This document shows, in pieces, positions 42,941 through 52,506 of a DNA stretch of 64,000 bases; position 1 is the first letter of the stretch; every line of letters begins with the position of its first letter. A program made the translations under genes and the position numbers. This DNA comes from Chloroflexus aurantiacus J-10-fl. Its GTDB lineage: Bacteria > Chloroflexota > Chloroflexia > Chloroflexales > Chloroflexaceae. The DNA is taken from positions 3,410,001 through 3,474,000 of the forward strand of contig NC_010175.1 of the NCBI RefSeq assembly GCF_000018865.1. The letters are read 5' to 3'. The notes under the pieces were generated by a model that did not search any database, was not told the DNA's origin, and was given only the letters and a program-made list of their open reading frames with translations.

Positions 42941-45900
42941 ATGCACGTTGTGGTGTTAACCATCGACGGTAATCATCGTCCGGCGCTGTTGGTGGCTGCC
43001 GAGCGGCTGCGCCGCGATCATAAGGTTGATCTGAGCTTGGCTATCTACGATGCGGCAACGTTGAGTAATGCCGCAGGATGGGCGAAACTCGACCGCGATC
43101 TGGCAAGGGCCGATCTGGTGTTCGGGGCACGCCTGTTCAGCGAAGACCTGGTGCGGCCACTGGTCGAACGATTGGCCCATTTTGAACGACCAACGCTGAT
43201 TATTACCTCAAATCCGGCACTGATCCGTTGTACCCGGATCGGTGGCTTTTCGTTGCGGCGCGAAAGCGAGAACGAACCGGGGCCACTTCGTCGTTGGGTG
43301 CAGAAGCTCCGACCGCAGGGTGGTGCAGGCGAGGCCCGGCGTCAATTGGCGATTTTGCGCAATTTAAGTAAGGTGTTGAAAGTTATCCCCGGCACGTCCC
43401 GCGATTTGTACACCTACATTACCAGTCATCAATACTGGCTGAATGCCTCGCCAGAGAATCTCTACCGCCTGCTTTGCGTGCTCATCGGTCGTTATGGCCC
43501 ATCGCCGCGCCCAAAGCTGCCACAGCTTGACCCACTAACCTATCCCGATACGGCGATCTACCACCCCGACGCGCCCGATCTCTTTACGTCGTTGAACGAT
43601 TACTACCGCTGGCGTGGAAAACGCATACCGTCTGCGGGTAAGGTTGGTATTCTGACCCTGCGGACGGTGGTGTTGAGTGGGAATACCCCGCATATTGATG
43701 CATTGGCCCGCGCTATTGAGGCGCGCGGGCTGGAAGCCCGTGTCGCCTACGCTGCCGGGCTTGATTTGCGTCCGCTGCTCGATAAGGAGCTGGCCGATGT
43801 CGACCTGCTGGTCAATGCAACCGGGTTTGCTCTGGTTGGTGGCCCAGCCGAGAGCCAGCCTCAGCAGGCTGCCGAGGCATTAACTCGCTTCGACCGTCCA
43901 TACCTCAGTCTGGTACCGCTGGCGTTTCAACGAATCGACGACTGGCGCGCCGATGATAACGGTCTGGTGCCGGTGCAGCAGGCGCTGAGTGTCGCCATTC
44001 CCGAACTGGAAGGTGCTGCCGAACCGCTGATCTTTGGCGGGCCGGCGGCTGATGGTCAGCGCTTTGCCCCAGCCCAGGCGGAAATCGAGCAGATTGCCGA
44101 CCGGATTGCGCGCCGGGTGGCCCTACGTCGGATGCCGAACGCGCAGAAGCGGCTGGCGGTGGTGATCTACAACTTTCCCCCGGCCCTGGGCACGGTTGGC
44201 ACTGCCGCCTATCTCGATGTCTTTGCCAGTCTGTTTCGTCTGTTACAGGCGCTGGCTGCCGACGGCTATCAGGTTGAGGTGCCGGAAAGCGTTGATGCGT
44301 TACGCCAGCTTCTGTTGGCCGATGGACCGGCCCACGGTGCCGATGCGCACATCGCCGATTGGCTCAGCGCGGACGAGTATCGCCGGCTCTTCCCGGCGTA
44401 TACCGACATCGAGCCGTACTGGGGACCGGCACCGGGTGATCTGCTGCGCGACAATCGTGGGATTCGGATTCTCGGTCGTCAGTTTGGAAATGTCTTTGTC
44501 GGGGTACAGCCCAGTTTTGGCTACGAGCGCGACCCAATGCGGTTGTTGCTGGCGAAAGATGCTGCCCCGAATCATGCCTTTGCCGCATTCTACACCTGGC
44601 TGATCCACAAATTCCGCGCCGATGCTGTCATTCATCTTGGCACACACGGCGCAATGGAGTTTATGCCGGGCAAGCAGGTTGGGTTGAGTGCCCGCTGCTG
44701 GCCGCTGCGCCTGATCGGGCCGTTGCCCAATTTCTACGTCTACAGTGTGAACAATCCGAGCGAGGCGGCGATTGCAAAGCGGCGCGGCGCGGCCACACTG
44801 GTGAGCTATCTGGTACCACCGGTGCAACAGGCAGGGCTGTACAAAGGGCTGCGGACGCTGCGCGATGCAATTGATCAGTTTGAACGCCATCCCGATCCTG
44901 CCCTGGTGAGCGATGTGCGCGAGCGGGCAGCGCAATTAGGCATTCCAATGGCGGCCAGTGGTGATGATTACGCTGATGTTGCCGGTCTGGCTCACGAGCT
45001 ACTGCGGATCGAGCAGCGCATGATCCCTCTCGGCCTGCACGTCCTCGGCCAACCCCCGGCACCGGCTGAGCTGGCCGACTTTCTCCTGCTCTACGCCAGT
45101 TTACAACCAGATGGTGGTTTGCCCGCTTTGATTGCCCGTGGGATGGGAATTGATTACGCTGATTTATGCACGCGCCTACATAGCGATCTGGCGGCCCAAA
45201 GCCAGCTTCGGTTGATCGAAGAGCGAGGAAGGGCGGCGATGCTGGCCTATGCCGAAGCCCCTGATGCCGAGACTGGCGCGCGTGCGGCATCCACTGCACT
45301 TGCCGATCTGGTGCCGGCAACCGCACTTCGCCCCCTCTGGCCGAAACTGGCTGAATTGCGTACCGGTCTGTTGACCAATCACGAGCTACGGAATCTGTTG
45401 CACGGTCTGCGTGGTGGCTTTATCCCTCCCTCCCCGAGCAATGATGCAGTCCGCAATCCGGCAGTGCTGCCGACCGGACGGAATCTGTTTGCACTCGATC
45501 CCTACCGGGTGCCTACGCCGGCCTCAATGCAGCGTGGTGAAGCGCTGGCCACTGAACTGATCGAGCGCTTGCGTCGTGAGCAGGGCCAGTTTCCTTCCAG
45601 CATCGCGATTGTGTTGTGGGGTACCGACAATCTCAAGAGCGATTGTGAAGCTGTCGCGCAGGTGCTGGCGCTGATCGGCGCCCGTCCGGTCATCGATGAA
45701 CTGGGCAATGTGTCCGATGTCGCGCTGCGCCCACTCGCCGAGCTAGGCCGCCCCCGGATCGACGTGGTGGTGACGGTGAGCGGTATCTTCCGCGATCTGC
45801 TCAGCCATCAGATGCGCCTGATTGATCGGGCGGCGTATCTGGCGGCAACTGCCGATGAGCCGCCAGAGTGGAATTTTGTGCGGGCGCATGCGCTCGCCCA

Positions 45901-46678
45901 GGTGGCCGAGACTGGCGTCTCGTTAGCCGAAGCGGCCATTCGCGTCTTCGCCAATGCGCCTGGAAGCTACGGAGCGAATGTCAACTTCCTGGTCGAGAGT
46001 GGTACCTGGGAGAACGACGACCAGCTCAGCGACGCCTTTCTATCACGCAAAAGCTTTGTTCGTACTGCTGATGGGCAATGGCGGGAAGCCCGTAGCTTGC
46101 TTGAAGGCGCGTTGCGTCACGTTCAGGCCACATTCCAGAACATCGACAGCTTTGAGGTGGGTCTCACGGATATTGACAACTACTACGAAAACCTGGGCGG
46201 GATGGCAAAGAGTGTTGCCAGGTTGCGTGGCGAACCGCCGCCGGTACTGGTTGCCGATGCGATCAGCTCACCCGGCGCCAGTCGCGTGGCCTCGATTGAA
46301 ACGATGCTGCGCCTTGAAACGCGGGCGAAATTGCTCAATCCGAAGTGGCACGAAGCCATGCTCGCCCACGGCTTTGCCGGTGTGCGCGAGATAGAGGCGC
46401 GTGTTGGTCATACCTATGGCTGGAGTGCAACAGCGAATGCGGTAGAAGACTGGGTGTACGACGAAATTGCAGCCACCTACGCACTCGACGACGCGATGCG
46501 TGAACGGATGGCCGCCCTCAATCCAACTGCGACCGCCGGGGTTGTTCGGCGTCTGCTCGAAGCTGCCGGACGTGGCTTCTGGGCTGCCGATGAAGCAACC
46601 CTCAACCGCCTGCAGGAAATCTATCAGGACCTCGAAGATCGACTGGAAGGCATTACCGAAGAGAGGAGTGTAGGATGA
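42941..46678 (+). CDS. bchH: Magnesium chelatase subunit H, BchH
   Basis: Porphyrin-binding subunit that inserts Mg2+ into protoporphyrin IX with BchI and BchD (neither in this window). 1245 residues, normal for BchH. Recognised by MHVVVLTIDGNHRPALLVAA, IIHLGTHGAMEFMPGKQVGLS-type DAVIHLGTHGAMEFMPGKQ, FYVYSVNNPSEAAIAKRRGAAT, LPTGRNLFALDPYRVP and EVGLTDIDNYYENLGGMAKSV. ATG 42941 is preferred over the ATG two codons upstream because GGGGA then lies seven bases away. Overlaps the next gene as ATGA. Confidence 0.95.
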   Translation: MHVVVLTIDGNHRPALLVAAERLRRDHKVDLSLAIYDAATLSNAAGWAKLDRDLARADLVFGARLFSEDLVRPLVERLAHFERPTLIITSNPALIRCTRIGGFSLRRESENEPGPLRRWVQKLRPQGGAGEARRQLAILRNLSKVLKVIPGTSRDLYTYITSHQYWLNASPENLYRLLCVLIGRYGPSPRPKLPQLDPLTYPDTAIYHPDAPDLFTSLNDYYRWRGKRIPSAGKVGILTLRTVVLSGNTPHIDALARAIEARGLEARVAYAAGLDLRPLLDKELADVDLLVNATGFALVGGPAESQPQQAAEALTRFDRPYLSLVPLAFQRIDDWRADDNGLVPVQQALSVAIPELEGAAEPLIFGGPAADGQRFAPAQAEIEQIADRIARRVALRRMPNAQKRLAVVIYNFPPALGTVGTAAYLDVFASLFRLLQALAADGYQVEVPESVDALRQLLLADGPAHGADAHIADWLSADEYRRLFPAYTDIEPYWGPAPGDLLRDNRGIRILGRQFGNVFVGVQPSFGYERDPMRLLLAKDAAPNHAFAAFYTWLIHKFRADAVIHLGTHGAMEFMPGKQVGLSARCWPLRLIGPLPNFYVYSVNNPSEAAIAKRRGAATLVSYLVPPVQQAGLYKGLRTLRDAIDQFERHPDPALVSDVRERAAQLGIPMAASGDDYADVAGLAHELLRIEQRMIPLGLHVLGQPPAPAELADFLLLYASLQPDGGLPALIARGMGIDYADLCTRLHSDLAAQSQLRLIEERGRAAMLAYAEAPDAETGARAASTALADLVPATALRPLWPKLAELRTGLLTNHELRNLLHGLRGGFIPPSPSNDAVRNPAVLPTGRNLFALDPYRVPTPASMQRGEALATELIERLRREQGQFPSSIAIVLWGTDNLKSDCEAVAQVLALIGARPVIDELGNVSDVALRPLAELGRPRIDVVVTVSGIFRDLLSHQMRLIDRAAYLAATADEPPEWNFVRAHALAQVAETGVSLAEAAIRVFANAPGSYGANVNFLVESGTWENDDQLSDAFLSRKSFVRTADGQWREARSLLEGALRHVQATFQNIDSFEVGLTDIDNYYENLGGMAKSVARLRGEPPPVLVADAISSPGASRVASIETMLRLETRAKLLNPKWHEAMLAHGFAGVREIEARVGHTYGWSATANAVEDWVYDEIAATYALDDAMRERMAALNPTATAGVVRRLLEAAGRGFWAADEATLNRLQEIYQDLEDRLEGITEERSVG

Positions 46679-47973
46679 GCTGGTTTAAGATGATTCGCCT
46701 TGGCATGTTGCACGTCGCGGTGGCGATTAGTCTGGTGCCGATTACCGGTGTCCTCAATCGGATTATGATCCACGAACTCGGTTTGATGGCCAGTATCGTT
46801 GCTGCCTTGATCATTCTTCCCCACCTCTTCTCGCCAATGCAGGTCTTTATCGGTCAGTTCTCTGATCGCCATCCGTTCTGGGGCTATCGGCGCACTCCGT
46901 ATATTGCATTAGGCTTACTGCTCTGCATCGGTGGTGCTGCTCTCACCCCCTTCGCTGCATTTGCAATGGATGCCAGCTTCTGGCCGGGGCTGGCGCTGGC
47001 GCTCCTCGTGTTCGGTATCTGGGGAGTGGGCTTCAATACTGCGGTTGTTTCGTATCTCTCGTTAGCCAGTGATATGTCTCCTTCACACCTGCGCTCGCGC
47101 ACGATTGCCGTCATGTGGTTTATGATGATTACGGCAGTGATTGGGACGGCGATTAGCACCGGTCGCGCACTGGAACCCTATTCGCCGGAGCGGTTAATCG
47201 AGGTCTTTGCCATCTGTGCTGGCGTGGCACTGACGGTTGGTGCACTCGGTTTAATCGGCCTTGAGCCGCGCAACGCAATCCCGCTGAGTCACGAAGAGCG
47301 CTACTCGGCTGCCGAGTCGGTGCGAACGGTTGTCCGTGATCCACTTGCGCGCCGGTTCTTCGTCTATCTGATGCTTATGCTGTCCGCTATCCTGGGTCAG
47401 GATGTCTTGCTCGAACCGTATGGCGCCCAGGCTTTTGGGATGGATGTGCGATCAACAACCCAATTGACCGCCGTCTGGGGTGGGGCAACGCTCCTTGCTC
47501 TGCTGTTGCATGGTGTTGTGTTCAGCCGTTGGCTCAGCAACAAGCGTGGCGCAATGATCGGCGGCTCGATTGCGGCGGTTGGTCTAACCTTGATCGCACT
47601 TAGCGGCATCTTGCATGTCGAGCCGTTGTTTGTTCCAGCGATTGCGCTGCTCGGTTTTGGTACCGGCATTGCAACAGCAACCAATCTGGCGCTAATGCTC
47701 GATATGACAACACCACAACAGGTTGGCCTCTTCATCGGCGCCTGGGGCGTTGCCGATGCTGCTGCCCGTGGTTTGGGCAACTTGCTGGCCGGCGTGATCC
47801 GTGATCTCGCGGCTCTGGTGGTGGGTTCTACCGGTGCATATGCCACAGTCTTTTTGATTGAAGCGCTTATCCTCTGTACGGCACTGGTGATGCTGCGGGC
47901 AATTGATGTGAGTGCCTTCCGTAGTCAGCGCCGCGAGCTGGGACAGTTGGTTGCCGCAATGGGCGATGCATAG
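46675..47973 (+). CDS. PucC/LhaA/Bch2-type major-facilitator membrane protein
   Basis: 432 residues, about 12 transmembrane helices. MIRLGMLHVAVAISLVPITGVLNRIMIHELG, PMQVFIGQFSDRHPFWGYRRTPYI and VGFNTAVVSYLSLASDMSPSHLRSRTIAVMWFMMI are hallmarks of the BCH2/PucC/LhaA family, which helps assemble light-harvesting or reaction-centre complexes, possibly by delivering bacteriochlorophyll. Stop-start overlap with bchH (ATGA) couples pigment synthesis to delivery. Which of the PucC-like roles applies cannot be decided from sequence. Confidence 0.93.
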   Translation: MSWFKMIRLGMLHVAVAISLVPITGVLNRIMIHELGLMASIVAALIILPHLFSPMQVFIGQFSDRHPFWGYRRTPYIALGLLLCIGGAALTPFAAFAMDASFWPGLALALLVFGIWGVGFNTAVVSYLSLASDMSPSHLRSRTIAVMWFMMITAVIGTAISTGRALEPYSPERLIEVFAICAGVALTVGALGLIGLEPRNAIPLSHEERYSAAESVRTVVRDPLARRFFVYLMLMLSAILGQDVLLEPYGAQAFGMDVRSTTQLTAVWGGATLLALLLHGVVFSRWLSNKRGAMIGGSIAAVGLTLIALSGILHVEPLFVPAIALLGFGTGIATATNLALMLDMTTPQQVGLFIGAWGVADAAARGLGNLLAGVIRDLAALVVGSTGAYATVFLIEALILCTALVMLRAIDVSAFRSQRRELGQLVAAMGDA

Positions 47974-48012
47974 AAAAGTATAGAAATACGCAGATTTTGA
48001 AACTATTTGCAG

Positions 48013-48033
48013 TATAATGATACGGCCCGTATC
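48013..48033 (+). promoter_or_regulatory. hemA promoter -10 with adjoining palindrome
   Basis: TATAAT at 48013-48018 is followed directly by the perfect 15-bp palindrome GATACGGcCCGTATC (48019-48033), which covers the expected transcription start. A -35 is not clear. A repressor site for the haem operon is a reasonable reading. Confidence 0.5.
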
Positions 48034-48041
48034 AACGCGAA

Positions 48042-48066
48042 GGGGCGTCGGGGCGGGCGGGCGGGG
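48042..48066 (+). other. Putative G-quadruplex in the hemA leader
   Basis: Five runs of three or four G (GGGG-cgtc-GGGG-c-GGG-c-GGG-c-GGGG) within 25 bp, followed by TTTTT. On the non-template strand, so it could form in the mRNA leader about 90 bases ahead of the hemA ATG. Confidence 0.5.
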
Positions 48067-48153
48067 TTTTTGTCGCCATCCGCCTGTCTGGATACAATGG
48101 TTCACCATTCGGTGTCTTGCCGTGAGCATTTTGCAAAGCAAAGGATCAGGAGT

Positions 48154-49458
48154 ATGAATCTGTTCCTTGCCGGTCTCGATCATACGACTGCGCCGGTTGA
48201 GATTCGCGAACAACTTGCCTTCAGCCAGACTGATTTGCCTTCAGCCCTGATGCAATTGACCAGTTCAGAAACCGGCACGCCGCCGCTCTTTGCCGAGGCC
48301 GTGATTCTTTCGACCTGCAATCGAGTTGAATTGTACGGTGTAACGAACCCTGGAACGACGGCCCAACACGTTGTCGATTTTCTGGCCGCTTTTCACCGTC
48401 GTCCAGCCGCGAGCTTTGTCCACACGCTCTATTTTTACCAGGGTGAAGCCGTTGCCCGTCATTTGTGTGCAACTGCCGCCGGGTTACGTTCGCTGGTTTT
48501 GGGAGAGGCCCAAATTCAGGGTCAGGTGCGCAATGCCTACGAAGCGGCGCAACGGATCGGCAGTGTCGGTTCGATCTTGCACCGTCTGTTTCAGATTGCC
48601 CTGGTCGCCGGGAAACGGGTGCGCCACGAAACGACTATCGGGAAAGGGGCGGCGAGTGTTTCGCAGGCCGGTGTTGAGCTTGCCCGTCGTCGGCTCGGTG
48701 ATCTACGGGGCCGTGAGGTGTTGTTGATCGGCGGCGGTGAGGTGAGCGAGCTTGCCGCCCAGAATCTGATCGCCAACGGTGCTGATCGATTGACGATTGT
48801 CAATCGCACGTCGGCGCGTGCTGCCGCCCTGGCCGAACGCTACGGTGCTGAGATGCTTGATTTCGGTGCTCTACCCCAGGCGTTGGCCCGCGCCGACATT
48901 GTCATTAGCTCGACCGCAGCACCGGTACCGATTATTTACCGCCATCACGTGGCCGAGGCGATTGCCCATAAACAGCGGGCTCGCGCCTGTGGTGAGTGCG
49001 ATCCGCCGACGATGTTGTTGATCGATCTGGCCGTGCCCCGCGACATTGCGGCTGATGTCGCCCAGATTCCCGGTGTACACCTCTTCACGGTTGATGATCT
49101 GCGTGAGGTTGTGAGTCATACGATTGAGTTGCGGAGCGCAGTCCTGGAGATTGCCCAACAGATTGTTGAAGAGCAGGTGCAGGAGTTTCTGTCCTGGATG
49201 CGTACCCAGGAGGCCCTGCCGGTACTGACAATGTTGCGCCAGCGGGCTGAGGAGGTACGGAATGAGGAACTGGCCCGTGCCTTGCGTCGCTTGCACGATC
49301 TCTCACCCGAACAGCGGGCAGTCATTGAAGGGCTGTCGCGGAGTATCGTGAACAAGCTGTTGCACCTGCCTACCCGTTGCCTGCGCGAAGCCGCCGCGCA
49401 TGGTCAGGGCAAACGCTATGCTTCCATTCTGGCCGAACTCTTTAATCTGGAGCATTGA
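48154..49458 (+). CDS. hemA: Glutamyl-tRNA reductase HemA
   Basis: First committed step of tetrapyrrole synthesis by the C5 route: NADPH reduction of glutamyl-tRNA to glutamate-1-semialdehyde. 434 residues: [20 protein letters not shown], catalytic Cys55 in [40 protein letters not shown] (NADPH site) and a C-terminal dimerisation helix region. The ATG at 48154 has AAGGATCAGG upstream; the longer frame back to 48007 runs over the promoter. Leads the seven-gene haem operon. Confidence 0.96.
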   Translation: MNLFLAGLDHTTAPVEIREQLAFSQTDLPSALMQLTSSETGTPPLFAEAVILSTCNRVELYGVTNPGTTAQHVVDFLAAFHRRPAASFVHTLYFYQGEAVARHLCATAAGLRSLVLGEAQIQGQVRNAYEAAQRIGSVGSILHRLFQIALVAGKRVRHETTIGKGAASVSQAGVELARRRLGDLRGREVLLIGGGEVSELAAQNLIANGADRLTIVNRTSARAAALAERYGAEMLDFGALPQALARADIVISSTAAPVPIIYRHHVAEAIAHKQRARACGECDPPTMLLIDLAVPRDIAADVAQIPGVHLFTVDDLREVVSHTIELRSAVLEIAQQIVEEQVQEFLSWMRTQEALPVLTMLRQRAEEVRNEELARALRRLHDLSPEQRAVIEGLSRSIVNKLLHLPTRCLREAAAHGQGKRYASILAELFNLEH

Positions 49459-49466
49459 GAGGAGTT

Positions 49467-50441
49467 ATGGCACGTTTATTGCTTGGTACTCGTGGTTCGG
49501 CACTTGCCCGTGTTCAGTCCGTGTGGGTTGCCGACGCGCTCCGCACGGCCTTTCCCTCATTAGAGGTTGAGCTGCGGATTATTTCGACCACCGGTGATCG
49601 GGTGCTCGATGTGGCCTTGTCGGCGGTCGGTGATAAAGGTCTGTTCGTGAAAGAACTTGAGCATGCCTTGCTGGCCAGTGAGGTTGATCTGTGCGTACAT
49701 AGCGCAAAAGATATGCCGACGGCGACCCCGGATGGTCTGGTGTTGGCGGCGTTTCCGGTGCGCGTTGATCCGCGTGATGTGCTGGTTGTCCGTCAGGCCG
49801 GTTTGGGCACCGATCTCGCTACGTTGCCTGCCGGTGCACGGGTGGGCACGTCAAGCCTGCGGCGAACCAGTCAGGTGCGCCATCATCGGCCCGATCTGCA
49901 ATTGACTGACGTTCGGGGCAATGTTGATACGCGCCTGCGTAAACTGGCCTCCGGTCAGTACGATGCGCTCATTCTGGCTGCGGCCGGGTTGCGGCGGCTG
50001 GGTTTGTGGGATGGCACCCCCGGCGCACAGATCGGCGAAGCGGTTGTGTATCCGCTTGAGCCATCGGTGATGCTGCCGGCGGTGGCGCAGGGTATTCTGG
50101 CTATCGAGACCCGCGCCGATGATGAGGCAACGCGCACGCTGGTAGAGTCACTTGACGATCCGGCAGCCAGAGCAGCGGCACTCGCTGAACGTGCGCTGTT
50201 GCGCCGTCTGGAAGGTGGCTGTCAGATTCCGGTGGCAGCTCACGCGGTTATGACCGATACCGGTATGCATCTGCGCGGGATGGTTGGTACTCTCGATGGC
50301 AGTACGCTGGTGTTTGCCGAGCAGACCGGTGACCCGGCACAGGCCGAAGCGTTGGGAGTGGCGGTTGCCGAAGAATTGCTGGCTCGCGGCGGTGACGCGA
50401 TTCTCACCGCTATCCGTCATCAGTTGGAGGCACGACGATGA
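49467..50441 (+). CDS. hemC: Porphobilinogen deaminase HemC
   Basis: Polymerises four porphobilinogens to hydroxymethylbilane. 324 residues. Dipyrromethane cofactor Cys252 (LEGGCQIPVAAHA), catalytic Asp82 (HSAKDMP), TRGSALARVQ, VGTSSLRR and DVRGNVDTRLRKL. The ATG at 49467 follows GAGAGGAG; the gene starts 9 bp after hemA and overlaps hemD as ATGA. Confidence 0.96.
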   Translation: MARLLLGTRGSALARVQSVWVADALRTAFPSLEVELRIISTTGDRVLDVALSAVGDKGLFVKELEHALLASEVDLCVHSAKDMPTATPDGLVLAAFPVRVDPRDVLVVRQAGLGTDLATLPAGARVGTSSLRRTSQVRHHRPDLQLTDVRGNVDTRLRKLASGQYDALILAAAGLRRLGLWDGTPGAQIGEAVVYPLEPSVMLPAVAQGILAIETRADDEATRTLVESLDDPAARAAALAERALLRRLEGGCQIPVAAHAVMTDTGMHLRGMVGTLDGSTLVFAEQTGDPAQAEALGVAVAEELLARGGDAILTAIRHQLEARR

Positions 50442-51190
50442 GTGGACTGGTTGGTCGTCGAATCGCCATCACGCGCCCGGCCGGACGTGGCGATACGCTG
50501 GCTGCACGCTTGCAGGCGCTTGGTGCGATTCCACTTCTGACGCCACTGATTGCCTATATGCCGCCTCCCGATCCGGCACCATTGCAGCAGGCGCTCAATC
50601 GTCTGGCTACTGGTGCGTATCACTGGCTGGTCGTGACCAGCCGGCAGACGGTGCAGGTGTTAGCTGACACCACAATTCCTGAATCGACCGCCATTGCAGC
50701 GGTTGGCAAAGCGACTGCCAGCGATTGTCGGCGGGCCTGGGGGCGCGAACCTACAGTTGTTCCTGATACCGAGATCGGCAGTGCCTTGCCGGCGATCATG
50801 GGGCAGCTTGCCGGGAAGCGTGTCTTGTTGCCCTGCGCGGATATTGCTCCGCCAACTCTCACTGAAGCGCTTCGCGCTGCCGGTGCCGACGTTGATCGGG
50901 TTACCGCCTATTGCACCGTGGCCGGCCCTGGCCTTGCCGATTTGCAACGTATGATCGATGACGGTGCGATTGACGCTATCGTGCTCGCCAGTGGTTCGGC
51001 AGTTCGCCAGTTGCAGCAGCTTCACGTACCGACCGGCTTGCCGCCACTGGTCTGCATTGGCCCCAGCACGGCTGCCGTTTGCGCTGATCTAGGGCTCCCC
51101 ATTGCGGGTATTGCCGAACGTCCAAACGACGATGCGCTGATTGCTGTGCTTGAACAGGTTTTTACACCGTATTGTGAAGTGAAGGAGTAA
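50438..51190 (+). CDS. hemD: Uroporphyrinogen-III synthase HemD
   Basis: Closes hydroxymethylbilane to uroporphyrinogen III with ring D inversion. 250 residues, two-domain HemD fold (the family is poorly conserved in sequence): GRRIAITRPAGRGDTLAARLQALGA, the YHWLVVTSRQTVQVL segment, GKRVLLPCADIAPPTLTEALRAAGADVDRVTAYCTV, IVLASGSAVRQL and CIGPSTAAVCADLGL. Position between hemC and hemB confirms. Confidence 0.93.
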   Translation: MSGLVGRRIAITRPAGRGDTLAARLQALGAIPLLTPLIAYMPPPDPAPLQQALNRLATGAYHWLVVTSRQTVQVLADTTIPESTAIAAVGKATASDCRRAWGREPTVVPDTEIGSALPAIMGQLAGKRVLLPCADIAPPTLTEALRAAGADVDRVTAYCTVAGPGLADLQRMIDDGAIDAIVLASGSAVRQLQQLHVPTGLPPLVCIGPSTAAVCADLGLPIAGIAERPNDDALIAVLEQVFTPYCEVKE

Positions 51191-51194
51191 GGCT

Positions 51195-52253
51195 GTGGAT
51201 GTGCTCTCACGTCATACACCGGCTACGAATGGCACAACGACACAGGTACCAACGCCGGTTCACCGTCCGCGCCGGTTGCGGATCAGTCCGGCCATGCGCG
51301 ATCTGGTGCGCGAAACTCGCCTGACACCGGCCCAGTTGATTGCCCCGATCTTTGTCCGTCACGGCCATAACCTGCGCAATCCGATTGCCTCGATGCCCGG
51401 TCAGTACCAGATGTCACCCGACCAGGCTGCCCGCGAAGCACGCGAGCTGGCGGCGCTCGGGATTCGGGCCGTGCTCCTGTTTGGGATTCCGGCCCACAAG
51501 GATCCGTGTGGTAGCGAGAATGCCGACCCGGCGGGGATTGTACCCCAGGCCATCCAGGCCATCAAAGCTGAAGTGCCGGGAATGGTGGTTATTAGCGATA
51601 TGTGCTTCTGCGAGTACACCGATCACGGTCACTGTGGTGTGCTCAACACACCGACCCGCGATGATTTTCAACCGCAGTTGGGTGAAGGGTACCTGCTTAA
51701 TGATCCAACCCTGGCGCTGCTGGCCGAAGCATCGATAGTGCATGCCCGTGCCGGAGCCGATATTATTGCCCCTTCTGGCATGATCGATGGCATGGTGGCG
51801 GCGATTCGCTCGGCGCTGGACGCTGCGGGGCTGAGCCATACCGCGATCATGAGCTATGCCGCAAAGTATGCCAGCGGTTTTTATGGCCCCTTCCGCGATG
51901 CTGCCGAAAGTCCGCCTCAGTTCGGTGATCGGAGCCAGTACCAGATGGATCCGGCCAATGCGCGTGAAGCACTGCGTGAAGTCGATCTCGATGTGGCGGA
52001 GGGAGCAGATATCTTGATGGTCAAACCGGCACTCGCCTACCTCGACATTATCCGGCAGGTGCGCGACCGCCATACATTGCCGCTGGCAGCGTATCAGGTG
52101 AGCGGCGAGTACAGTATGGTGAAGGCCGCAGCATTACAGGGCTGGCTCGACGAGCAGCGGATTGCGTTGGAGATGCTGACCGCTATTCGACGTGCCGGCG
52201 CTGACATGATTATCACCTATTGGGCCAGAGAAGCCGCCGAATGGCTTGGATGA
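51195..52253 (+). CDS. hemB: Delta-aminolevulinic acid dehydratase (porphobilinogen synthase) HemB
   Basis: Condenses two 5-aminolevulinates to porphobilinogen. 352 residues. Schiff-base lysines Lys224 (MSYAAKYASGFYGPFR) and Lys277 (MVKPALAYLD). Cys137, Cys139 and Cys147 in DMCFCEYTDHGHCG indicate a zinc-type active site. An extra N-terminal tail of about 25 residues (Thr/Pro-rich) precedes the domain. The GTG start has AAGGAG upstream and lies 4 bp after the hemD stop. Confidence 0.95.
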   Translation: MDVLSRHTPATNGTTTQVPTPVHRPRRLRISPAMRDLVRETRLTPAQLIAPIFVRHGHNLRNPIASMPGQYQMSPDQAAREARELAALGIRAVLLFGIPAHKDPCGSENADPAGIVPQAIQAIKAEVPGMVVISDMCFCEYTDHGHCGVLNTPTRDDFQPQLGEGYLLNDPTLALLAEASIVHARAGADIIAPSGMIDGMVAAIRSALDAAGLSHTAIMSYAAKYASGFYGPFRDAAESPPQFGDRSQYQMDPANAREALREVDLDVAEGADILMVKPALAYLDIIRQVRDRHTLPLAAYQVSGEYSMVKAAALQGWLDEQRIALEMLTAIRRAGADMIITYWAREAAEWLG

Positions 52254-52313
52254 CTGGTGCTGAGCGAGGTCTTCAATCCGCGCTCAGCAGCGTCAACGCG
52301 GGGGAAGGGATTG

Positions 52314-52384
52314 CACCACCGAGGTACCAAGGATACAGAGATGAGATGATGAAAACCCTCTGTGTTCTCCGTGACTCGGTGGTG
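52314..52384. repeat. Imperfect hairpin repeat, CACCACCGAG/CTCGGTGGTG ends (copy 1)
   Basis: A 27-base arm (52314-52340) and its imperfect inverse (52358-52384), with ACAGAG/CTCTGT at the inner ends. It belongs to the 'CTCTGTGTCCTCTGTGTCTCTGTGGT'-like motif class also present at about 58437 and 58773. In the hemB-hemE gap. Confidence 0.7.
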
Positions 52385-52403
52385 AACCAGCCCGACAGGA
52401 ATG

Positions 52404-52470
52404 CACCACCGAGGCACAGCAGACACAGAGATAACAAAAAAACCTCTGTGCCCTCTGTGTCTTTGTGGTA
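52404..52470. repeat. Imperfect hairpin repeat (copy 2), directly after copy 1
   Basis: CACCACCGAGGCACAGCAGA... at 52404-52430 pairs with 52444-52470 (CTCTGTGCCCTCTGTGTC...). Two such hairpins in tandem fill the hemB-hemE gap, so the haem operon mRNA is expected to carry two long stem-loops ahead of the hemE ribosome site. Confidence 0.7.
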
Positions 52471-52506
52471 ACCCAACCCGCCATTGTAAAGATTGAGAGG
52501 AGTGCA

